In this document: positions 24,900-34,135 of the stretch, piece by piece
How positions within the stretch are numbered: the stretch's first letter is position 1
Layout of the letters: each line of letters begins with the position of its first letter
Source: Desulfobacteraceae bacterium
Lineage (GTDB): Bacteria > Desulfobacterota > Desulfobacteria > Desulfobacterales > Desulfobacteraceae
Length of the DNA: 64,000 bases
Assembly (NCBI GenBank): GCA_024225635.1
Contig: JAAEMK010000042.1
Span: 19,778 to 83,777, forward strand
Reading direction: 5' to 3'
Notes under the pieces: generated by a model
What the model was told of the DNA's origin: nothing
Seen by the model: the letters and a program-made list of their open reading frames with translations, nothing else
Database searches by the model: none
Made by a program: the position numbers and the translations under genes

Positions 24900-26960
24900 C
24901 TAGGCCTTGAAGGTGCCCAGGATCTGTTTTAGGGTTCCGGCAAGGTCGGAGAGCCCCACGGCTTTGTCATTGACCTGGGAGCTGTTGGTGGATGCTTCTT
25001 CGGCGGATAGGCTCACGTGGGCGATATCGCTGGCGATCTCGTTTGAGGCTGCGCTCACCTGGCTCATGTTCTCTCCCACTTCGCTGACGCCGGTGGAGGC
25101 GTTGCTGATGTTGCCGCTGATCTCGGTGGTGGCGATGGACTGCTCTTCAACGGCCGAAGCAATGGTGGAGACGATGTCGTTCATATCCGCGATTACATTG
25201 GTGACCTCCTTGATCTCGGAGACCGTTCCCTGGGCTGTTGACTGGACGCCATTGATCTTTTCCTGGATCTCCCGGGTGGCCTCGGCTGTCTGCCGTGCAA
25301 GGTCCTTGATCTCGGAGGCGACAACGGCAAAACCCTTGCCCGCTTCCCCGGCCCTGGCCGCCTCGATGGTGGCGTTCAAAGCAAGAAGGTTGGTCTGCTC
25401 CGAGATGTCGTTGATGGTCTCGGTCACCTGGCCGATCTCCTGGGCCGCTTTTCCCAGTTCGGCCATGGAGCCGCTGGCGTTGGCAGCCTTTTTCACGGCA
25501 TCTTCGCTGATGGTCCTGGCTTTTTCCGAGTTATTTGCAATCTCGTTGATGGTGGATGTCATCTCTTCCGTGGCCGAGGCCACCATGTTGATGTTGGCCG
25601 AGGCCTCTTCCATGGCGGCGGCCACGGAGTTGATGTTTGAATTCATCTGTTCCGTGGCGGCTGCGACCGCACCTGATTTTTCCGATGCCTCATCGGCACC
25701 CGAAGCCATCACCCCGGCAATCTCCACCAGGGAGGCGGCTGACGTATCAATGGTGTGTGTATCCTGTGTTACGGTTTTGATCAGCTCCTGGAGCCGCTCC
25801 ATGAAGAGGTTGAATGCCGTGGCAAGATCGCCGATCTCATCCCCGGAGTTCACCTGGAGCCTCTTGGTTGTGTCCCCGTCCCCCTGGGCAATGTCGTAGA
25901 GCCCGTCCACCACCTGTTTGACCGGGTTGACGATGATGCTTCCTGAGACGAAGTATACGGCGGCAATCATGATGCCAAGGGTGAGAAAGCCGATGAGGAT
26001 GTTGATATTGTTCAAGGTCTTGGCTTCGGCCATTACCTCATCAACGGGGATGGAAATCGCCAGGCTCCATGGGGCGCCGGTGCGGCCGAGTTCGATGGGG
26101 GCAAAGACAAACATGCTGGTCTTTCCGGTTCCAACGGCTTTGAATTCCTCAATGGCAAGTTTCCCCTCTTTGATGCTCCCATAGCTGTCTGAGCTGACAA
26201 ACTCTTTTATGTTCTTTCCGATCATCTCTTCGACGGGGTGGGCCGCAATTGCGCCGGTGTTGGTGATCAGCATCCCGTATCCGCTCTCGTAGGGATTGAT
26301 TTTGAGAACCAGCTCCTTCATTGTCTTCATGGAAAAATCGTGGCCCGTCAGGCCGATAAACCGGTTCTGGTACATGATGGGAACGCAGGCGCTGACCACG
26401 GTTACCTGCTGGCCGCCGATGGCATAGGTGACCGGCTCCATGACGGTCTCTTTTCCCGTGGCCCTCGGTTTTGAGTAGTACCCGACGGTTGTGCCGTCCT
26501 CATACTCGACACAGGGCTCCAGGTGGAGTCCGCCGGTCCTGTTCCAGTAGTGGATGAAGCGCCCGGTATCGTCGTGGCCGTCGGTGCCGGCAAATTCATT
26601 GTCCCTGCCGTCCAGGGCGTTGGGCTCCCACACCGTCCATACGCCGTCAAAACCGGGGTTTTTTACCAGGATCTCCTTCATCATGCGGCTGAGGGTGTTT
26701 CTGTCGGGCACGGCCTTAAGATCCTTGACGCCGGCAAAGACATTGGCCAGGGTCCTTGCTCCGTCCAGGGCCTCTTCGATCTCGTTCTCAATTTCAGCGG
26801 CGTACTGGCCGGCCATGGCAACGGTTTTCTCCGTGGTCATGCGTTTGGACGAATTATAGGTTTTAACGCTGATGACCGATATGGAGACAGTCAAAGACAG
26901 AAACAGGATCGTGCAGATTGATAGCAGCAGTTTTCCCTTTAAACCCATACGATTGAACAT
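24900..26960 (-). CDS. Methyl-accepting chemotaxis protein 1 (dCache sensor)
   Basis: A 686-residue transmembrane chemoreceptor. Helix 1 is at about 9-31, a double-Cache periplasmic domain covers about 35-295 (GRFIHYWNRTGGLHLEPC, then IGLTGHDFSM), helix 2 is at about 300-322 (ILIGFLTLGIMIAAVYFV), then HAMP and a signalling coiled coil with the conserved tip [19 protein letters not shown]. There is no C-terminal CheR-tethering pentapeptide. AAGGAGAG precedes the ATG. It is the most diverged of three tandem paralogues that all have exactly 686 residues; a fourth lies at 41068. The ligand is unknown, though context in the fourth copy suggests amines. Confidence 0.95.
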   Translation of the reverse strand: MFNRMGLKGKLLLSICTILFLSLTVSISVISVKTYNSSKRMTTEKTVAMAGQYAAEIENEIEEALDGARTLANVFAGVKDLKAVPDRNTLSRMMKEILVKNPGFDGVWTVWEPNALDGRDNEFAGTDGHDDTGRFIHYWNRTGGLHLEPCVEYEDGTTVGYYSKPRATGKETVMEPVTYAIGGQQVTVVSACVPIMYQNRFIGLTGHDFSMKTMKELVLKINPYESGYGMLITNTGAIAAHPVEEMIGKNIKEFVSSDSYGSIKEGKLAIEEFKAVGTGKTSMFVFAPIELGRTGAPWSLAISIPVDEVMAEAKTLNNINILIGFLTLGIMIAAVYFVSGSIIVNPVKQVVDGLYDIAQGDGDTTKRLQVNSGDEIGDLATAFNLFMERLQELIKTVTQDTHTIDTSAASLVEIAGVMASGADEASEKSGAVAAATEQMNSNINSVAAAMEEASANINMVASATEEMTSTINEIANNSEKARTISEDAVKKAANASGSMAELGKAAQEIGQVTETINDISEQTNLLALNATIEAARAGEAGKGFAVVASEIKDLARQTAEATREIQEKINGVQSTAQGTVSEIKEVTNVIADMNDIVSTIASAVEEQSIATTEISGNISNASTGVSEVGENMSQVSAASNEIASDIAHVSLSAEEASTNSSQVNDKAVGLSDLAGTLKQILGTFKA

Positions 26961-27265
26961 ATTAACTCTCCTTGAAACTTTATTTGATGGTCAGGGCTTT
27001 GCCTGACAATAGTTGCTGCTGGAAGTCATCAGATCCATGAACAATGTTTCACCAGTGTCGTTTTCCGGTGGACTCCATTTATAATCTTCATCATATCTTT
27101 TACCATGTTTTCATCACAATGGATAATTGTTAGATGAAATGGGTATCAAAATCAAGAAGTATATGCGGGTCTTGCATGGAATGGCCGCCAGAATTCAAGC
27201 GCGGTCCTGGTTGTGGTAAAACTTCGGGCGGGACGGTTTTTGTAAAAAAGAGGGGACTGGATGGG
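26961..27265. other. Intergenic region between chemoreceptors 1 and 2
   Basis: About 300 bases upstream of receptor 1 (minus strand). It holds the ribosome site of receptor 1 next to 26961 and, at 27240-27265, material preceding the terminator hairpin of receptor 2. No convincing promoter or gene was found in the rest. Confidence 0.4.
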
Positions 27266-27290
27266 TGGCACCCCCTTGGCGGGGGTGCCA
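27266..27290 (-). terminator. Hairpin behind chemoreceptor 2
   Basis: TGGCACCCCC and GGGGGTGCCA form a perfect 10-bp stem around TTGGC. It is flanked by A/T runs on both sides and lies 20 bases past the receptor stop. The hairpin at 29623-29642 is nearly the same, showing that the terminator was duplicated with the gene. Confidence 0.8.
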
Positions 27291-27309
27291 GAAGGAAAAA
27301 AGAGGGGGA

Positions 27310-29370
27310 TCAGGCCTTGAAGGTGCCCAGGATCTCCTTGAGTTTGCCGGCAAGCTCAGAGAGCCCATCGGCCTTGTCATTTACCTGGCCGCTGCTGTTG
27401 GAAATCTCCTCGGCAGAGTTGTTGACATAGGCTATTTCGCTGGCGATCTCATCGGAGGCCGCGCTCACCTGGCTCATGTTTTCCCCGACCTCGCTTACGC
27501 CGGTGGAGGCGTTGCTGATGTTCTCGCTGATCTCGGTGGTGGCGATGGACTGCTCCTCAACGGCCGAGGCGATGGTGGAGACAATGTCGTTCATGTCCCC
27601 GATCACGGTGGTGACCTCCTGGATCTCGGAGACCGTTCCCTGGGCCGTTGACTGGACGCCGTTGATTTTTTCCTGGATCTCCCGGGTGGCATCGGCGGTT
27701 TGCCGGGCCAGCTCCTTGATCTCCGAGGCGACAACGGCAAAGCCCTTGCCCGCCTCTCCGGCCCTGGCCGCCTCGATGGTGGCGTTGAGGGCCAGAAGGT
27801 TGGTCTGCTCGGAGATGTCGTTGATGGTCTCGGTCACCTTGCCGATCTCCTGGGCCGCTTTCCCAAGTTCAGCCATGGAGCCGCTGGCGTTGGCCGCCTT
27901 TTTCACGGCATCTTCACTGATGGACCTGGCCTTTTCCGAGTTGCCGGCAATCTCGTTGATGGTGGAGGTCATCTCTTCCGTGGCCGAGGCCACCATGGTG
28001 ATGTTGGAGGAGGCTTCTTCCATGGCCGCGGCCACGGAAGAGATGTTTGAGGTCATCTCCTCGGTGGCGGCGGCCACCGTGCCGGATTTTTCCGAGGTTT
28101 CCTCTGCGCCCGAAGACATGACGCCGGCGATCTCCGCCAGGGAAGCGGCGGAAGCGTCCAGGGTATGGGTATCCGTGGTGACGGTCCTGATGAGATCCTG
28201 GAGTTTTTCCATGAACATGTTGAATGCCTTGGCAAGTTCTCCGATCTCATCCCCGGCCAGCACATCCAGCCGTTTGGTGGTGTCCCCGTCTCCTTCGGCA
28301 ATGTCGTATAGCCCTGCCACCACCTGCTTTACCGGGGTGACGATGATGGCACCTGCAATGAAATAGACGGCGCCAATCAAAATAGCAAGGGTTATTACGG
28401 CGATGAGGATGTTTATGTTGCGAAGGGCGCGGGCCCCTGCCATGATTTCATCCAATGGGACGGACACGGCGATGCTCCAGGCGACCCCTGTCCTGCCCGG
28501 GGTGATGGGGGCAAATACAAACACATTTTCCTTGCCGGTCATGGTCGATTTGAACTCCTCAACCGCAGGTTCACCCCGGCTGATACTGTGGTAGGTGGCC
28601 TGGGAGACGAACTCCTTGACGTTCTTGCCCACCTGGGATTTTTCCGGGTGGGCAACAATGGCGCCGGTGCCGCTTATCAAGGCTCCGTAGCCGCTGGTAT
28701 AGGGTTTGATTTTCAGAACCAGCTCCCCCATGGCCTCCATGGAAAAATCGATCCCGGTGACGCCGATGACCCGGTTCTGGTATTTGACCGGGATACAGAC
28801 GCTGACAACGGTCATCTGCCGGCCGCCGATCTCATACGTTACCGGTTCCATCACCACCTCTTTTCCCGTGGCCCTGGGTTTGGTGTAAAAACCTTCGGTG
28901 GTGCCGTCCTCGGCCCCTGTGCAGGGCTCAAGGTGGATGCCGCCCACCCGGTTCCAGTAGGGGATGAACCGCCCCTTGTCATCGTGGCCGTCGGCATTGG
29001 TGAAATCGGTGTCCCGGCCGTCCAGGGCATCGGGCTCCATCACCGCCCAGACTCCCAGAAATTCGGGATTGTCGGTCAGTACCTCCTTCATCATTCCGAT
29101 CAAGGTTTTTCGTTCAGGCATGGTTTCCTGGGCTTTTAACCCGGAAAATAATTCAGCCAGGGTTCTTCCCGCGTCCAGGGCCTGGTCAAGCTCAAGTTGA
29201 ATTTGTGCGGCGTACAGGCCGGCCATGGCCTCGGTTTTTTCCATGGCCGCCTTTTTTGACGCTGAATAGGTTTTGCTGGTTGTTATATAATTTGAGATTG
29301 CCAGGGCGGCGAATAAAATAGTGCAGATTGATAGCAGCAGTTTTCCCTTTAAACCCATATTCTTGAACAT
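27310..29370 (-). CDS. Methyl-accepting chemotaxis protein 2 (dCache sensor)
   Basis: A 686-residue chemoreceptor with the same plan as its neighbours: helix 1, dCache domain, helix 2 ([20 protein letters not shown]), HAMP, and a cytoplasmic coiled coil with [19 protein letters not shown]. Long stretches of the signalling domain are identical or nearly so to receptor 3 at base level, while the sensor domains differ more (for example [20 protein letters not shown] here against VVMEPNTLDGRDSDFANAYG). TTAGGAGA precedes the ATG. It has its own terminator hairpin at 27266-27290. The pattern points to recent tandem duplication with sensor divergence. Confidence 0.96.
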   Translation of the reverse strand: MFKNMGLKGKLLLSICTILFAALAISNYITTSKTYSASKKAAMEKTEAMAGLYAAQIQLELDQALDAGRTLAELFSGLKAQETMPERKTLIGMMKEVLTDNPEFLGVWAVMEPDALDGRDTDFTNADGHDDKGRFIPYWNRVGGIHLEPCTGAEDGTTEGFYTKPRATGKEVVMEPVTYEIGGRQMTVVSVCIPVKYQNRVIGVTGIDFSMEAMGELVLKIKPYTSGYGALISGTGAIVAHPEKSQVGKNVKEFVSQATYHSISRGEPAVEEFKSTMTGKENVFVFAPITPGRTGVAWSIAVSVPLDEIMAGARALRNINILIAVITLAILIGAVYFIAGAIIVTPVKQVVAGLYDIAEGDGDTTKRLDVLAGDEIGELAKAFNMFMEKLQDLIRTVTTDTHTLDASAASLAEIAGVMSSGAEETSEKSGTVAAATEEMTSNISSVAAAMEEASSNITMVASATEEMTSTINEIAGNSEKARSISEDAVKKAANASGSMAELGKAAQEIGKVTETINDISEQTNLLALNATIEAARAGEAGKGFAVVASEIKELARQTADATREIQEKINGVQSTAQGTVSEIQEVTTVIGDMNDIVSTIASAVEEQSIATTEISENISNASTGVSEVGENMSQVSAASDEIASEIAYVNNSAEEISNSSGQVNDKADGLSELAGKLKEILGTFKA

Positions 29371-29622
29371 ACATTCTCCTAAGAAGCTTCTTTTTTGTAA
29401 TCAGGAATTTGTCTAACAGTTGTCGCTGTTGTCATTCGTCGGATCAATCTAAAAAAGTGCTTTTCTGTCTGGCACCCTCCTTCCCCCTCCATGGTTCTCA
29501 TAACTTTTTTTGTGATTCAGTTAATTAAGTACTCATCAATAGATGAAAGAGGACTTTAAAGCAAGGAATATATAGCGTATGGCTGTGCTCATAGGGGGCG
29601 AATCGGTCGGTACCGGGAGGGT

Positions 29623-29642
29623 GGCACCCCCCTGGGGGTGCC
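29623..29642 (-). terminator. Hairpin behind chemoreceptor 3
   Basis: GGCACCCCC and GGGGGTGCC pair around a two-base loop, 20 bases past the stop of receptor 3. It is a close copy of the hairpin behind receptor 2. The roughly 250 bases from 29371 to 29622 otherwise show nothing beyond the ribosome site of receptor 2. Confidence 0.8.
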
Positions 29643-29662
29643 TGGAGTAAAAAAGAGGGGGA

Positions 29663-31723
29663 TCAGGCCTTAAAGGTGCCCAGGATCTCCTTGAGCTTGC
29701 CGGCAAGATCCGAAAGCCCCACGGCCTTGTCATTGACCTGGCCGCTGCTGTTGGACATCTCTTCGGACGAATTGTTGACATAGGCTATTTCGCTGGCGAT
29801 CTCATCGGAGGCCGCGCTCACCTGGCTCATGTTTTCCCCGACCTCGCTGACGCCGGTGGAGGCGTTGCTGATGTTATCGCTGATCTCGTTGGTGGCGATG
29901 GACTGCTCCTCAACGGCCGAGGCGATGGTGGAGACGATGTCGTTCATATCTCCGATCACGGTGGTGACCTCCCGGATCTCCGAAACTGTTCCCTTGGCCG
30001 TGGACTGGACGCCGTTGATCTTTTCCTGGATCTCCCGGGTGGCTTCGGCGGTCTGCCGGGCAAGGTCCTTGATCTCGGAGGCGACAACGGCAAAGCCCTT
30101 GCCCGCCTCCCCGGCCCTGGCCGCCTCGATGGTGGCGTTCAAGGCCAGCAGGTTGGTCTGTTCCGAGATGTCGTTGATGGTCTCGGTCACCTTGCCGATC
30201 TCCTGGGCCGCCCGGCCCAGTTCGGCCATGGAGTCGCTGGCGTTGGCCGCTTTTTTCACGGCATCTTCGCTGATGCTCCTGGCCTTTTCCGAATTGCCGG
30301 CGATCTCGTTGATGGTGGAGGTCATCTCTTCCGTGGCCGAAGCCACCATGGTGATGTTGGCGGAGGCCTCTTCCATGGCCGCTGCCACGGAAGAGATGTT
30401 CGAGGTCATCTCTTCGGTGGCGGCGGCCACCGCACCTGATTTTTCGGAGGTTTCATCGGCGCCCGAAGACATGACCCCTGCGATCTCAACCAGGGAGGCG
30501 GCGGAAGTGTCTATGGTAAAGGCATCCGCCGTGACGGTCTTGATGAGATCCTGGAGTTTGCCCATGAACATGTTGAATGCCTTGGCCAGGTCCCCGATCT
30601 CATCCTCGGCCAGCACGTCCAGCCGTTTGGTGGTGTCCCCTTCGCCCTCGGCAATGTCATAGAGGCCCGCCACCACCTGCTTCACCGGGTTGACAATGAT
30701 GGCGCCCGCGATGAAATAGACGGCGGCAACCAAAATAACAAGGGTGATAACGGCGATGAGGATGCTGATGTTGCGAAGGGAGCGGGCCCCGGCAACGATT
30801 TCATCCAGCGGGACGGACACGGCGATGCTCCAGGCTTCCCCCGTTCTGCCCGGGGTGATGGGGGCGAATACATATACACTTTTTTTGCCGGTGGTGGTGG
30901 AAAGGTGCTCTTCAACCGCTGGTTCTCCCCGGGTGATGCTGTCGTAGGTGGCCTGGAATACGAACTCCTTGATGTTCTTGCCCACCAGGGATTTGTCCGG
31001 GTGGGCAACGATGCTTCCGGTGTCCGTTGTCAAGTAACCGTAACCGCTGGTATAGGGCTTGATCTTTATAACCAGATCCGCCATGGCCTCCATGGAAAAA
31101 TCGATGCCGGTGACGCCGATGACCCGGTTCTGGAATTTGATGGGAACACAGGCGCTGACAACGGTTACCATCCGGCCGCCGATCTCATAGGCTACCGGTT
31201 CCATCACCACCTCTTTTCCCCTGGCCTTGGGTTTTGTATAGTATCCTTCGGTGGTGCCGTCATCGGGTTCGGTGCAGGGCTCCATGTGGATTCCCCCCAC
31301 CCGGTTCCAATAGGGGAGGAACCGGCCCTTGGCATCGTGGCCGTAAGCATTTGCAAAATCAGAGTCCCTGCCGTCCAGGGTATTGGGCTCCATCACCACC
31401 CAGACCCCTAGGAAATCGGGATTGTCCACCAGTATATCCTTTAGCATATCGATCAGGATCGCCCGTTCCGGTAATCGGTTCTGGGCTTTCAGCCCGGAAA
31501 AGATGTGGGCCATGGTTCTTGCCGCGTCCAGGGCCATTTCAAGCTCCAGCTGGATCTGGTTGGCATACCGGCCGGCCATGGCCTCGGTTTTTTCCATGGC
31601 CACTTTTTTTGAGGCTGAATAGGTTTTGCTTGTGACCACATAGTTTGAGATTGCCAGGGCCACCAGCAGAATCGTGCAGATGGACAACAACAATTTTCCC
31701 TTTAGACCCATTTTCTTAATCAT
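29663..31723 (-). CDS. Methyl-accepting chemotaxis protein 3 (dCache sensor)
   Basis: A chemoreceptor whose frame is open for 738 codons but whose start is set at 31723. There AGGAGGGG sits at ideal spacing, and the protein becomes 686 residues, the same as the other three receptors, beginning [14 protein letters not shown]. Domains are the same: helix 1, dCache, helix 2, HAMP and a coiled coil with [19 protein letters not shown]. It is closest to receptor 2. A good minus-strand promoter lies about 200 bases upstream (31926-31955). As the first of the three in transcription order it may be the parent copy, but that order cannot be proved here. Confidence 0.95.
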   Translation of the reverse strand: MIKKMGLKGKLLLSICTILLVALAISNYVVTSKTYSASKKVAMEKTEAMAGRYANQIQLELEMALDAARTMAHIFSGLKAQNRLPERAILIDMLKDILVDNPDFLGVWVVMEPNTLDGRDSDFANAYGHDAKGRFLPYWNRVGGIHMEPCTEPDDGTTEGYYTKPKARGKEVVMEPVAYEIGGRMVTVVSACVPIKFQNRVIGVTGIDFSMEAMADLVIKIKPYTSGYGYLTTDTGSIVAHPDKSLVGKNIKEFVFQATYDSITRGEPAVEEHLSTTTGKKSVYVFAPITPGRTGEAWSIAVSVPLDEIVAGARSLRNISILIAVITLVILVAAVYFIAGAIIVNPVKQVVAGLYDIAEGEGDTTKRLDVLAEDEIGDLAKAFNMFMGKLQDLIKTVTADAFTIDTSAASLVEIAGVMSSGADETSEKSGAVAAATEEMTSNISSVAAAMEEASANITMVASATEEMTSTINEIAGNSEKARSISEDAVKKAANASDSMAELGRAAQEIGKVTETINDISEQTNLLALNATIEAARAGEAGKGFAVVASEIKDLARQTAEATREIQEKINGVQSTAKGTVSEIREVTTVIGDMNDIVSTIASAVEEQSIATNEISDNISNASTGVSEVGENMSQVSAASDEIASEIAYVNNSSEEMSNSSGQVNDKAVGLSDLAGKLKEILGTFKA

Positions 31724-31925
31724 TGAATTTCCCCTCCTGATTGGTTCGGGACAACGCCGGTCCGGGTGTTGTCTTGATGGAAAATGACGGGGTCGCAAAA
31801 CACCGGTCAAGATGCGCAAAACAGGAGGGCTGGTCTTGTGAAACGCCGATGGGTGGAAGTGGTGTGCACAAATTGTCAAAGAGATATTAAGAAGGTGTTG
31901 CCCCGGGCAATAATTTAATTTTTTG

Positions 31926-31955
31926 ATTATAAAGTCTATGGTTCTTTAAAATCAA
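31926..31955 (-). promoter_or_regulatory. Sigma-70-type promoter for chemoreceptor 3
   Basis: On the minus strand TTGATT (31955-31950) and TATAAT (31931-31926) are 18 bases apart, about 200 bases before the receptor start. The remaining sequence of the 510-base gap between receptor 3 and the YchF-like gene shows no gene; a 94-codon plus frame there overlaps the next gene and is not supported. Confidence 0.5.
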
Positions 31956-32065
31956 GGGTAATTTTGGGGCGAAATATCCGGCGATGTCCGGGAACGGCCT
32001 GATCACCGTCAGGTTTTTCCATGAAAAGGATGGGAATATACTCCGGGACCATGTTGGTTAAAGAA

Positions 32066-32094
32066 TTGAACGGCCCGTACCAATCTGGTATAAT
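32066..32094 (+). promoter_or_regulatory. Sigma-70-type promoter for the YchF-like gene
   Basis: TTGAAC (32066-32071) and a perfect TATAAT (32089-32094) are separated by 17 bases, about 140 bases before the start codon at 32235. It is divergent from the receptor 3 promoter. Confidence 0.6.
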
Positions 32095-32234
32095 GACGGC
32101 ATTTTACGGGAATGCAATTGTTTCGTGGACACCCGGGCTTGAGTTTCTTCTTAAACTGAGAAAAGTAGCTTCGATTTCCAGCGGCATACCGGTTGTGACT
32201 ACTTTTCCATCAATCAGGAAAGGATGGCGTTACG

Positions 32235-33305
32235 ATGAAGGTTGGTGTTATTGGGCTTCCCCAGACAGGAAAAAAGACCCTGTTTCAGATTCTTACGGGC
32301 AGTGAAGTGAAGGAAAAAACGGGGGCGGCAAAGCCCGTGCCCGGCACTGCGGATATTCTTGACACGCGCTTTGACAAGCTGGTTTCCATGTATTCGCCCA
32401 AAAAAGAGGCGAGGGCGAGGGTGGACCTGGTGCTGCTCCCCAAGATCGAGCAGGAGACCATCGCCCGGGGAGACGTTTTCAGGGATATCGTTGATATGGA
32501 TGCCATATGCCATGTGGTCAGGGCCTTTGAGGACGAGGCGGTCTACCATGCCCAAGGGTCGGTGGACGCCCTTCGGGACGCGGAAATGGTCAACCAGGAG
32601 CTGCTTCTCCATGATCAGATCTTTGTGGAAAAGCGGATCGCCCGGATCAGGGAGATGGTAAAGAAGATCAAGGATGAGGAGCAGTTGAGGGAACTTGCCC
32701 TCATGGAGAAGATGCTCGCCCACCTGGAGCAGGAGAAGCCGTTGAGGCTCATGGAGATCCCGCCGGAGGATGAACTGCTGATTCGCAGTTACCCTTTTAT
32801 CACCCGGAAGGAGATGATCCTTGCCCTGAATGTCTCGGAGGAGGAACTCAACGAGACCTCACTGCTTTCGAGCCTTAAGGAACTGTGCCGCCCCCACGGG
32901 ATGGAGGCCATGCAGGTTTCGGCCAAGGTGGAATCGGAGATCGCCCTGCTTGACCTTGAAGAGGAAAAGCAGGAGTTTCTCCGGGACCTTGGCATTGCAG
33001 AGACCGCACTGGGCCTTTTGACCCGGCTTTGCCTCAAGGCCCTGGGCCTGGTGTCCTTTTTCACCGTTGGCGAAGACGAGGTGCGGCAGTGGCTGGTGAG
33101 GGAGGGATCGCCTGCTCCCAAGGCCGCCGGGGTGATCCATTCGGACCTGGAGCGGGGCTTTATCCGGGCCGAGGTGATCAAGTATGACGAACTCATGGCG
33201 CTCGGGTCCGAGGCGGAGCTTAAAAAGGCGGGTAAGCTCTACCTCCAGGGAAAGGATTATGTGGTGGCTGACGGGGATATCCTTAACATTCGGTTCAAGG
33301 TGTAG
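32235..33305 (+). CDS. YchF/Obg-like GTPase homologue with degenerate G motifs
   Basis: A 356-residue homologue of YchF, a ribosome-associated ATPase of the Obg family, with the C-terminal TGS domain intact (FFTVGEDEVRQWLV, APKAAGVIHSDLERGFIRAEVI, GKDYVVADGDIL). The P-loop is altered: GLPQTGKKT in place of GLPNVGKST. The switch II DxAG motif is lost (VDLVLLP where YchF has VDIAGLV), while the base-recognition N-V-x-E (LNVSEEE) is kept. Nucleotide hydrolysis may therefore be impaired. It lies 8 bases upstream of the MBL-fold gene. It could be a second, regulatory YchF alongside a normal copy elsewhere. Confidence 0.85.
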   Translation: MKVGVIGLPQTGKKTLFQILTGSEVKEKTGAAKPVPGTADILDTRFDKLVSMYSPKKEARARVDLVLLPKIEQETIARGDVFRDIVDMDAICHVVRAFEDEAVYHAQGSVDALRDAEMVNQELLLHDQIFVEKRIARIREMVKKIKDEEQLRELALMEKMLAHLEQEKPLRLMEIPPEDELLIRSYPFITRKEMILALNVSEEELNETSLLSSLKELCRPHGMEAMQVSAKVESEIALLDLEEEKQEFLRDLGIAETALGLLTRLCLKALGLVSFFTVGEDEVRQWLVREGSPAPKAAGVIHSDLERGFIRAEVIKYDELMALGSEAELKKAGKLYLQGKDYVVADGDILNIRFKV

Positions 33306-33313
33306 GGGGGATC

Positions 33314-34132
33314 ATGGTCAAAATACGCTGGACAGGGGCGGCGGGCCTGGACATTTCCCTGGACGGGCGAACTTTTCTGGTGGACCCCTATGTGACCCGG
33401 CCCGGCAGGTACTCCATTCTTTTTAAGGCCCTTGTTTCAGACAAGAGCGCGGTGCAATCCTTTGTGCAGGACCGGACCGGCAGGATCGCAGGCATTGTCG
33501 CCAGCCACACCCATTTTGACCATGTGCTTGATATTCCCGGGATTGTTCCCTTTTGCCGGGGGCCTGTGGTGGGAAGCAAAAGTCTTGCCAATCTGCTTGA
33601 CCGCCATGGCCTGAACCACAGGGTCAGGGTCTGCAAAGGGGGGGAGACCGTTTCCCTTGACCATGATATCTCGGTCACCATGATTCCGTCCGCCCACGGC
33701 AGGGTGTTGATGGGACGGGTTCCCTATCCCGGCGAGATCAATTCCGGTACCCGGCTTCCCATGAAAGCTTCGGGGTACGCATTGGGCGCCATGTTCATGC
33801 CCAGGCTTGTGATCAACGGCGCCACGATTCTCCATGCCGGCAGCGCAGGTTTTGACCGGCACGCCATGGAGGGTCACACCTGTGACGTGCTGTTCATGTG
33901 CGTTCCCGGCTGGCAGCGCTCACCGGGGTATGTCACTCGGTTTCCCCGGATGGTGGACCCAAAGATCATCGTTCCCTTTCATTATGATGATTTCACTCGT
34001 CCCCTGGGGCCGGGTCCTGGTTTCCAGATTTTGCCCCGTCTTGATATGGACGGGTTTGTCCGTGCCGTGTCCAAAAGCTGTCCCACAGCCGACATGGTGT
34101 TTTTAAACCCCAATGGGGAGCTTGAGATTTGA
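33314..34132 (+). CDS. MBL-fold metallohydrolase
   Basis: A 272-residue metallo-beta-lactamase-fold protein. The metal motif is HTHFDH at 65-70, with a further histidine in IPSAHG and one in VPFHYDD. The opening IRWTGAAGLDISLDGRTFLVDPYVTRPGR resembles UlaG/beta-lactamase-like hydrolases that place a substrate in a shallow pocket. There is no signal peptide, so it is cytoplasmic. It is sandwiched 8 bases after the YchF-like gene and 4 bases before the SDR gene, so the three probably form an operon. Substrate unknown. Confidence 0.85.
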   Translation: MVKIRWTGAAGLDISLDGRTFLVDPYVTRPGRYSILFKALVSDKSAVQSFVQDRTGRIAGIVASHTHFDHVLDIPGIVPFCRGPVVGSKSLANLLDRHGLNHRVRVCKGGETVSLDHDISVTMIPSAHGRVLMGRVPYPGEINSGTRLPMKASGYALGAMFMPRLVINGATILHAGSAGFDRHAMEGHTCDVLFMCVPGWQRSPGYVTRFPRMVDPKIIVPFHYDDFTRPLGPGPGFQILPRLDMDGFVRAVSKSCPTADMVFLNPNGELEI

Positions 34133-34135
34133 TCC

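Noticed and set aside
29663-31879. Long form of chemoreceptor 3 with 52 extra N-terminal residues
   Set aside because: The extra residues are Pro/Arg/His-rich and not membrane-like; an ideal ribosome site marks the start at 31723 and gives the 686-residue length of its paralogues.
32021-32305. A 94-codon plus frame upstream of the YchF-like gene
   Set aside because: It runs through the promoter and overlaps the start of a better supported gene.
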